Shown: positions 56,246-64,000 of the stretch, piece after piece
Layout of the letters: the number at the start of each line of letters is the position of its first letter
Numbering within the stretch: position 1 is the first letter of the stretch
DNA from: Geosiphon pyriformis
Taxonomy: Eukaryota; Glomeromycota; Glomeromycetes; Archaeosporales; Geosiphonaceae
Assembly (NCBI GenBank): GCA_016748015.1
Contig: JAAOMT010000151.1
Coordinates: 62,001-126,000 of the forward strand
DNA length: 64,000 bases
Direction of reading: 5' to 3'
Position numbers and translations under genes: made by a program
Notes under the pieces: generated by a model
The model's database searches: none
Told to the model about the DNA's origin: nothing
The model's input: the letters and a program-made list of their open reading frames with translations, nothing else

Positions 56246-57218
56246 TGTTACCAGAGGTTTTTGGTCTCTTTTTTTAAATGTTGTTAATGTTGATTTACTG
56301 TGAATTCACGTTTTCAGGAAGTAGTTGGACCTTCAGTAACTGAATTTATCTTCAAATTATCTCTTATAATTTGAACTGCTGGGCTTATAAATGGAATGGC
56401 CAATTCTGTGCCAGTTACTTTGTGTAGTTACATTATAGTAAACATCAACTCTTTTTTAGGAATTGCTCATCTAAAAGCTCACTAAAAATGTGTAGTTACT
56501 TTGCTGTGAAAGTCAACTTTTCTACAGGAATCTCATCTGTAGGCTACCCTAATGATTATGATAAGAAAAGTAAAAAAAAAATAATAAAAATATAAAAAAA
56601 ATAGAATTTTATCAAGGGAAACGTTTTCTATCCAGGCCTGGAGTCACTAACAGTTTACTGAAATTGGTAGTTAATCAATTTCAAAACGTTAGTTGTGTTG
56701 GGAGAATTTCAAGTGTAATAATTTTAAGGATTTGGTTTTCGAATATTTAATTTTTATTTAAATGTATAAAAAGTAATTTGTTTTAATTAAGATATCTAAA
56801 GTAAAGTACTGTAATAAAATACTATGAGAAGATACATTTTCTTGAAAAGAGATGCTTTTCTTTTATACAACTTGTTGTAGTACTAGTCTTTGAACTTGCA
56901 CTTTTCTCTTTGCTATAATTTGGGTAAATTAAAGATACATTTTGGTGAACTACAAGTTATTTCTACAAATTATTGATTATTTCGGCCAATTTTCATTAAT
57001 TTCGGCGAATTTTGATTATGTTAAATGGTTCAGGATATTGTGTAATTTGATCATCTTAATTTCTAGAGTACAAATCGGATTATTGATTGAGTAATAATAT
57101 TTGATAATTTGATTAAATAATAAGTAATAATCGAAATAATAATAATATATGCTAATTAATAATAGGAATTATGAGAGTAATTTCATGCTACTTAATAGCT
57201 AAAATTTTACTGGTAACA
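56246..57218 (-). repeat. 5' LTR of element C (right copy)
   Basis: It begins TGTTACCAGAGG and ends TTTACTGGTAACA. It matches the left copy, with both carrying the variant TTTCGGCCAATTTTC block that differs from element B. The primer-binding site (about 56229-56243, minus strand) adjoins it. Confidence 0.92.
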
Positions 57219-60076
57219 ATGGTAATAATTTTTCTATTTTAAAGAGTACATTTACTTAATTTTCTGTGTTTGCAGTTGGTTTGGTAGTTGAGAACACATT
57301 GGAAAAAGATTGAGAGCTTTGGCTAGTCTTGTAGGATATGTACAAAGCATATGACTCAGTTGGTTGGCATTACTTGGAGGCTAGCTTGAAATGGATCAAG
57401 ATGTGCAATAGGTTCATTAAATTTTTTGGTAGCATACATATGAATAAAATTAATAGGGTCATGACAGATTTTGGTTTCTCAAAGAGCTAGAAAGTACATA
57501 ATAGTTTGGACCAGAATGAAGTTTTTTTCCCTCTTTTTTAGAGAATCTTTTATGATCCACTCTTATGTAAGGTCAAAAGACATAAACATTTGTGTAGTTA
57601 TCAGATTGATACTAAGTTTGTGGTAAAAACTGGCAGGATTAAGAATAGTGGTGGTTTGTCTTTGTTTTTTGCATCTGGTATATTTGTGGATAACACAATT
57701 TGGGTTGATAATTGTTAGACTTCTATGCAATATGCTTTGGACATTACCAGTAAATTTTTTTTGATCAATGACATTTCTATTAATACTAAAAAGACAGTAG
57801 CTATTCCAATTAATTAGGATGTTAAAGTTGCTGCTTTGAGTATTAGTGACCAGTCCATTTTTGTAGCCAAAAAGAATGAGGCACACAGATATCTGGAAAT
57901 TTTTTTGTTAACTAAAGGATTGTTCAAGCCAAATGTGACTAAAGCTCATGTTAATGTTCATTTCTTTGTAAATATGATGCTCAGAAAAGCTATTACAGAC
58001 AAACAGTTCTCTTATTTAGTGTCATTTGTTTTGCAGCCCATTGTTAGTTACAAGACTTAATTTAGTTTTATCTCATCAAATGTGTGTAACAAGTGGGATG
58101 TCATGATCAAAAAAAGCCTTAAGTCTAAAGTGCATCTGTTCTAAGATTTCTCTAGTAAGGCTTTGCACCATTCTTTGTTTTATGGTTTAAAGTTTTTTGA
58201 ACAAATACAATTTAAGAATAAATTGGCTGCTGTGATCTTATTTTCTAATACTCCTGGCATCTTTGGTTGGTTGTTTTATTATAGGTTCTTGGATCTATAA
58301 ATTTTGGGGTGAACTTCTTTGAATCCCTTGCAATTCCCTGTTAAGTTGTTTGTTAGTCCTGTAAACAATTTTTTGGTTGGTGTGATTAAGATTTTTTTAG
58401 GTAACAAGCTGTCTTTGGTGAACAATTTGTCCACTGCTTTTTGTAGTTCTGGTATTTTTCTTATGTTGTTGATTCTTGGAAAGGCTTTGTATCTTAATTT
58501 GATTCATTTTTTGAAGCATTTTGAAATTGCTTTTGGTAATAAGCTCTTTGATAAAAAAAGCTGTATTATGGATTAGAAGATTTTTCATTGGTAGAAGAAA
58601 TTAGATCTTAGGGGTCCCATTCTCTTTTGGTTTGAGGTTATGTCAAGATTTCTATATAATGAGAGTTCTTTGCTGTCAGTTATATCAGTTCCAACTGTTT
58701 TTTTTCAGCTAACTGGTTTGAGTGTTTTAGATTTAGGAAAGTTTGCTGAGATGCAAGATAATTTACATAAGATTTGGTCTGGCATGTTTGAGGTTTATAC
58801 AAATGGCTCATTAAAAAATGCTGGCTCTGCTGGTATTGTTAGTGATGCTGCTACATATTTTCTAATGTTGGACTTGTGTATTAGTATTGGTGTTTATGGT
58901 CTTGCTTTTTCTATTTTGGCTGAATTGCAAACTGTTGCTTTGTCTTTGGAGTGTGTTCTATCTTCCTGTTTCTTGGTCTTGCATCTCAATAGCCAAGCTG
59001 CTATTGATGTATGTGTGTTGAAGGTAGCATTAGCTGTACCTGATTTCCATAACCAATGCTGGATCAAAAGAAGACATATTGTTAATTTAATTAGGGATAA
59101 AAATCTCATGGTTAGTTGGATTAAGATTAAGAGTTATTCTGGGGTTTATAATAATGATAAAACAGATGCTGCTGCTAGTGTGACTGCTGGTTCTCCTTTT
59201 TTTTTGCCAGTAGATGTGTATGAACATTTTTTGGTGGCCAAAAACACTACTATTTCTGACAATGTCTGTTATTTTGTTAGGAATATTTTTAGATCTGTTT
59301 GTCATGCTTGGTGAAAAGCTGGTCCTGGTTTTAATGTTGTTCTTGATTTGTTTATTATAGATATAGACTGAGAAATTACTGCAAAAATCTAACACTTTGA
59401 CTTACATATGCTTGCTGGCTCTATAAGTTGGAAGTTTTTCACTCTTTGTATTTATTTAATGAAAGCAGTGCATAGGTAATTGCCAGTGGTTGTTAGAAAA
59501 AAATTGTATGATAAAAGTTATTCTGATATGCTGTGCTTGCTGTGCAGTGAAGTAGAGTTATCAGATTACATTTTCATTTGTGGTCAAAATATTAGTATTT
59601 GGAGTGAGATTTTAGCCAAAGCCTCTACATATTGGACTGTTATAGCAGATGCTTTTGGTCTGTTTTTTTTTGCTGTTTTGAATATGCTTTCTCATTGTTT
59701 GTTAGACTCTGAAGCTTATACTGTTGTGTGCAAAAAGTTTGTGCTTAAGAATTGGTTTGTAAAAACCATTGAAATTTTTGATTATAAGAAGAGAGCCATC
59801 TATACTGTTGTAAATTTTGTGGGATATTTGGTAAAGTTGCATTGTTCAAGAGCCTGGATGTTGAAATTTAAGTTTAGAGTTAATATAGAAAGAGCTGGTT
59901 TGGTTGGAGATGGTAATATGGTATCAAATTTGTCTTGTAGTTTAGCTATACTATCAGGTAATGTAATTAAGATACTTAGTATTATAGAGTCTTTTGCTGT
60001 TAGTTTTGGCCATTGGAGGTTTTGTCTTTTCTATTCTGGTTTGGGAGGTAATATACATGTTAACATAGATATATAG
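57219..60076 (+). pseudogene. ORF2 of LINE P, C-terminal part (RT, RNase H, Cys domain)
   Basis: One frame from 57219 to TAG 60074-60076, with about fifteen stops. RT continues with GNNFSILKST, MYKAYDSVGWHYLEASLKW and the catalytic block FVDNTIWV (second Asp replaced by Asn). RNase H at about 58790-59170 has VYTNGSLKNAG (Asp to Asn), LAELQTVALSL, LNSQAAID (Asp to Asn) and IKSYSGVYNND. The C-terminal domain has CLLCSEVELSDYIFIC, matching the Cys/His motif of LINE M with His replaced by Tyr. Four of the expected catalytic or zinc-binding residues are therefore lost, all explainable by transitions. Confidence 0.88.
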
Positions 60077-60190
60077 TGTTGCTTTGTTTGGCTTGAGTGG
60101 CTGGCTACATGTAATAAGTACATGAATTACATTTAGTTTAAGTCACTTAGTTTGGCTCTATATATTAGATAGCAATTGAACTTCATTTAT

Positions 60191-61244
60191 AAAACATTTA
60201 AAAAAAACAACAACTAAATATTAGAATTTTAATTTATACTATTTTTTTATTGTTTTTTTTTATTGTTTTTTTCTATTTTATTTTACAAATAATATATATA
60301 TATTTTTTAATATTAAGTTTTAATAAAATTTTTTTAAATATGTTTAAATACTTTTTTTTCTACTATAGCATTAAAAATTTATATTTTTGGTTTTTTAAAC
60401 TATAAATTGATTATTTTTTTTAGTTGGTTTATTGTTAATATTTTTATAATTAAGTGTAATAATATTTTATTATATTTATATAATATTATATATAATTAAT
60501 ATATTGTTTTTTAAGTTCTTTTTTCTAATAAAATGTTTTATTTATTGTATTATTTTTTATTAAATACTTGTTTAGGTTTATTAATATTTAAATATTTAGT
60601 TATTGTTCTAAGTAATAATAATATTATATATTTAAAAATTATTTTTTTTAGTTTTTTTAATCTTTTTTTATTAGTTTTTTAAATTAAATAACTGTTAGTG
60701 AATTTTTAAAAGTTTTATTTTACTTTTTTAACAATTTTTTTTATATAATTATCTATTTATATTTGTAATTTATTATATAAAGCTATTTAAGTTGTTGTTT
60801 TTAAGTAGTTTTATAATAAATTTCTTGATTATTAATTGTTATTTTTATGTTTAACTTTTATTTTTTAATACTTGAAATAATTATTAAATAATTAAATAAA
60901 TATTATCTGTAATTTTTATTTTATTAGTTGTTTTATTATATTTTATTAATATATATATTTTTTAGCTTTGTAATATGCTGATTTCAATAATAATAATTGG
61001 TTATAAATCTCATAAAATCTTATATAATTTAATCAATATTTCTTGTTTATTAATTAGTCAAGATAAATTGGCAAAATATCAAATAACTAAATAAAATTTT
61101 TACATAAAAACTTAATTTTATCAGACTTTATTGTTTAAATTGTTAAAAATTAAGAGACTATTAATATTAATATATAAATTTGTGTTAAAAAATACAATAC
61201 ACATAAGTCAGAGTTATTATCCAAAGTTATAAATACTGTTTTTA
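60191..61244. other. AT-rich stretch without genes; contains right arm of an inverted repeat
   Basis: Nearly pure A and T, T-rich on the plus strand. The part from about 60310 to 60965 is the inverted counterpart of 34824-35470. The remainder, to 61244, shows nothing recognisable. Confidence 0.8.
60310..60965 (-). repeat. Right arm of AT-rich inverted repeat
   Basis: Inverted partner of 34824-35470, starting about 120 bp after the LINE P 3' end. In the left arm the same sequence starts about 860 bp after the LINE M 3' end, so the two LINEs end at different points relative to the shared sequence. Confidence 0.8.
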
Positions 61245-61327
61245 ATGTTTAAATCACAAGTTATAAAGTTATTATTTATCTTAATTATTTTTATTAAAAA
61301 ATTTTATAATTTTTTTATCTACAACTT

Positions 61328-61549
61328 TCATTTATCTTTATTTATTTCCAGCTTTTTTTCTTGCTTTTCCAGCTTTTTTTTCTCTTCTGTCCACTTTTTA
61401 CTTTGGTTTTCATTCACATCCTCTTTTTTTCTCAACTTTCTTTTTAATTCACTTAACTTATTTAGCTTCTTCGCATATTTGTTATACTTAGTCTCAGCTT
61501 TTTTCAATGCTTGTTTAATATCTTCAATGCTCGTCATGATGTTTTGCAT
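61328..61549 (-). CDS. Possible small coiled-coil protein, 73 residues
   Basis: From ATG 61549 (MQNIMTSIEDIKQALKK) to the stop at 61328-61330. The protein is almost entirely charged and helical, with heptad-like spacing (KYAKKLNKLSELKRKLRKK, then KWTEEKKKLEKQEKKLE), so it would form a coiled coil. It has Trp, little A/T-driven Phe/Asn bias on the coding strand, and higher base complexity than its AT-rich surroundings, which favours real coding. It could be a small gene, an exon or the remnant of a larger one. Function unknown. Between it and the next gene (61550-62114) I see only AT-rich intergenic sequence. Confidence 0.4.
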   Translation of the reverse strand: MQNIMTSIEDIKQALKKAETKYNKYAKKLNKLSELKRKLRKKEDVNENQSKKWTEEKKKLEKQEKKLEINKDK

Positions 61550-62114
61550 GTTTGTTATGGTTTGGGAAGATATGGCCTAATATATGTCAGATCTTTGATT
61601 TATCGGTATAAATTTACTATTTAGGTAACAAATCCGCCTTTGTTAAATTATAACAATAATCAAAGTTTTTACCTCCTGCCGTATGCTTATATAATATAAT
61701 TGTTTTTTTTAATAATTATTGTATTGTGCAATATTTATTAATATGTTTATTAATTATTTTTATGAATAAAATCCGTTTTATTATTTTAAAATAAAATATT
61801 TTCAACCAAAATAAAGCTACGTAAGCAAAACTTATAAGTAATTTAGATGTTTTGCTTTTTTTTCCATTATAATTTTTTCATCCAATAATTGTGGATTTAT
61901 TAAACGCAGGTGGGAATAAAATGGTCAGGTGCAGTTGACTATTCCTGTATATTGACGAACCATATTTAAACCACCATCAGAAATAAATTATCTCGGCTTT
62001 ATTCTAATATTGTGAATACAATGTTTTCGCTATTTGAAAAGATATATTCTGTGACCGATTTCTATTCAGAGAAAACAAGTCGGTGAAACTGAGATTGAGA
62101 CACTTTTAAAGCCC

Positions 62115-63234
62115 TTAATCCGATTCTTCATTATCACTATAGACTAAAATGGAGTCCAAAGCATTTGAACTTGAATTTATGTGCTTTACAGGGTTGACTA
62201 AGTTTTTCTCAGATGATACGATTGTTGCAGAAGCAGTAACAGCTTCGGATATTTGAGCACCATATGTAGGCGAGTTTATCATCTCGCTTTCAACTTTTTT
62301 GTGAGAAGGTAATGAATTACCACCACTTCTTTGGCTAAACTTGTTGGAGTTTCTTTTTGAAATGGATTTTTCATCATCATCCAATTTCAGGCGTTTGTTT
62401 GAGCGCTCATTTGAAACGGTCTGAGAACTTTCTGGGAAAAGTTTTTTTCGAACACTATTACTGTTTTTTCGTTTAACAGCACCCATGAGTATAAGACGTT
62501 GCATATCTGGTTTTATAGGGTTATTGGTTAAAGAGCCACCAACAGTTTTGGTGTCTAATTTAGGCTGTTGTGACGTTAGCGGTAATACCACTGGTGAACT
62601 CAAAATTACACCAGTACTATCTGCCTCCATGGCAGCACTAGCCAAGGATGGTTGAAATTCCATGAATGGGAAACAATATGGTGACCAAATGAACCAGAAA
62701 CAGAAGAAAAGATGTAACAAACCGCCTAAACTCTTCCAACTCCTCTTTTTCTTTCCGTAGTTTATCGAGCTCTTTGGTGCGCTCTTCATTCTCCAACGCG
62801 GCCAAGAAGTCTATTTCGTCCTCATCAAGTCTGTGTACCAGATTACCTTTGAACATATAAATCAATTGGACAAAAAAAATCCGAATAAAAATTCATTTTG
62901 CTGGAAGAGCCATCTGGCTTTAACATACTGAATCTAGTCAATTCCTGAAAAGTTTCCTCCTTTTTCATTTTTTGTTCTTGAAGACGTTCGTACAAAGTTC
63001 TTGGATCATAGACTTCCTCTTGAAGCTTGGCTGTTTCAGGATCTACATAAAATGAGACACAAGTTCGATTGGAATGCTTGTAAACATCCAAGGCTATTGA
63101 ATAGGTCACTTTAGTAAACATATACTTTGACCGCTTTCTTCGAGTACTTTTTTCCATTCCGCTTGACGCTTTTGTCGGGCTTCTTGGATCTCTTCTTCCG
63201 AGACAAACTTTCTGGAAATTGAAACACTTTCCAT
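62115..63234 (-). CDS. FAM192A: FAM192A/Fyv6 N-terminal-domain protein, four exons
   Basis: The minus-strand model has exons 63234-63126, 63042-62929, 62846-62723 and 62637-62115, joined by GT-AG introns of 83, 82 and 85 bp. The joined length is 870 bp, an exact multiple of three, coding 289 residues, which supports the model. It starts at ATG 63234. The N-terminus has RKFVSEEEIQEARQKRQAEW, then EEVYDPRTLYERLQEQK, then NLVHRLDEDEIDFLAAL and a coiled ELDKLRKEKEELEEFRR, which are the hallmarks of the FAM192A/NIP30/Fyv6 family. A Ser-rich, basic region (KRLKLDDDEKSISKR) and an acidic end SDNEESD follow. In animals the protein binds the nuclear proteasome activator PSME3; yeast Fyv6 is a splicing factor. 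A nuclear role is likely. No damage is seen. It is the only convincing host gene here. Confidence 0.9.
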
Positions 63235-63825
63235 ATTTACGGAAAGTAATTTTTGTTAAAAAATCGGGTTTTATCAAAAAAATTTTCAGGTGATCATCGA
63301 GAAAGTGAAGTTTTAATAGGATATAAGATTATATAATAAAATAAATTTATTTTTTTATTATATTTTTTAATACAATAAACTTAATAATTTGCAAGATTAA
63401 TATTTTTGTTGTATATAGATAAATTATTAATACATATGAAATTAGCATTTGTAAAATAATTATATTAACAATTTATATAAAAATATTATGTATTTAATAA
63501 TTAATTGTAAAAACAATTTATATTAAATTAAATAAAAATAAGAATAAATCTCTTTTTTTCTTTTGTATTTTTATAACTGTAATTAAAACAAAGAGTAAAA
63601 AAGTTGTAATCTTTTTATTTTTTAAAGCACTTAATAATATTTTTATTAGTAAAGCATTTACAACTGTTGAAACTGCTTAATAAAACTTTGTAAAAGTGTT
63701 TTTTTTTAAGTAAATTAGTATTAGACCAGTCTTTTATTGGTTTTAAAGTACTATTTTTGGTTTTAAATAAAAGTTTTTTTTTTAAATTTACTTTTAAATA
63801 ATTAACTAAGATTAGTTTTAATGTA

Positions 63826-63879
<54 letters not shown>

Positions 63880-64000
63880 GAATTCTAAAATCTTTAACAA
63901 CAAATTAATAGCAAAACTACTTTTTTCTTTTATTACTTTATTTATATATTGCTTAAATAACTAAAAAAACCAAAAAAGTAAAAAAACAATCTTTTATTTT
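63235..64000. other. AT-rich upstream region of the FAM192A-type gene
   Basis: The gene's 5' leader and promoter must lie here on the minus strand, but I cannot point to a clear TATA or start site. The remainder is AT-rich intergenic sequence with one microsatellite and no coding frame. Confidence 0.6.
63826..63879 (+). repeat. (ATT)n microsatellite, about 18 units
   Basis: An uninterrupted run of ATT extends from 63826 to 63879. Such runs are polymorphic and often useful as strain markers. Confidence 0.95.

Larger units (their letters stand above)
47421..57218 (-). mobile_element. Element C: full-length DU-family LTR retrotransposon with dUTPase
   Basis: LTRs 47421-48391 and 56246-57218 (TGTTA...GGTAACA) enclose about 7.9 kb. 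The flanks are ATGA (47417-47420) and ATGG (57219-57222), a 4-bp duplication with one mismatch, and LINE P RT continues across them. On the minus strand: gag, protease, Cys-rich module, dUTPase, RT, RNase H, integrase, downstream ORF. Integrase after RNase H places it in the Ty3/gypsy lineage. YLDD is intact, but protease (DSR), dUTPase, RNase H and integrase have altered catalytic residues and many stops are present. Confidence 0.92.
43613..60190 (+). mobile_element. LINE P: non-LTR retrotransposon split by element C
   Basis: ORF1 (43613-45580) and ORF2 (about 45600-47420, resuming 57219-60076) lie on the plus strand; without element C the LINE is about 6.7 kb. Its 3' end resembles that of LINE M (GAGTGGCTGGCTACATG-like block after the stop, then an A-rich end near 60190). 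The ORF1 N-terminus differs from LINE M, so it is another subfamily. Coding-strand T is strongly raised and stops are common, so it is older than LINE M. Confidence 0.88.

Noticed and set aside
63826-63879. Telomere-like repeat
   Set aside because: It is a simple ATT microsatellite and not a TTAGGG-type sequence.

Overview
This window is eukaryotic, very AT-rich and almost entirely built of transposable elements in varied states of decay. The predicted proteins of both LTR-retrotransposon families and of the LINEs look like the repeat proteins I associate with Glomeromycotina (arbuscular mycorrhizal fungi of the Gigaspora/Rhizophagus type). That assignment rests on recalled protein style and on the AT-rich, TE-dominated layout; it is an inference, not a search result. 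Only one convincing host gene is present, a four-exon FAM192A/Fyv6-type gene on the minus strand at the right end (62115-63234).

Layout. From 176 to 31055 lies one old minus-strand LINE (LINE A) cut into five pieces. The interrupting sequences are a Ty3/gypsy element of family G (E1, 1946-9737), an opposite-strand LINE ORF1 fragment (about 13147-14770), a solo family-G LTR (15553-16231), and a second family-G element (E2, 17308-30855). E2 itself carries in its 3' LTR a minus-strand element of a second Ty3-like family, DU (element B, 24786-30703). From 31178 to 34823 there is a third, 5'-truncated and strongly decayed family-G copy (E3) with an extra LTR fragment. After an AT-rich stretch come two LINEs head to head: LINE M (minus, about 36333-42958, the least decayed) and LINE P (plus, 43613 to about 60190). 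LINE P is split in its reverse transcriptase by a long DU-family element (element C, minus, 47421-57218). The 3' flanks of LINE M and LINE P share an AT-rich sequence in inverted orientation.

Family G has the order LTR, gag, protease, reverse transcriptase, RNase H, integrase, third ORF, LTR. The third ORF is an unrecognised protein of about 218 residues in the position where env lies in env-bearing elements; it is fully open in E1. Family-G LTRs carry a 12-bp tandem repeat of variable copy number just upstream of a TATA box. Family DU has gag, protease, a Cys-rich module, dUTPase, reverse transcriptase, RNase H, integrase and a downstream ORF; B is an internally deleted copy lacking everything from the middle of dUTPase to the downstream ORF. 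The four complete LTR elements and the solo LTR are flanked by 4-bp target duplications, three exact and two with one mismatch.

Both LTR families and the LINEs carry many stop codons where a sister copy has Trp or Gln, so none of the mobile elements looks autonomous. No CRISPR, rRNA or tRNA gene was seen.
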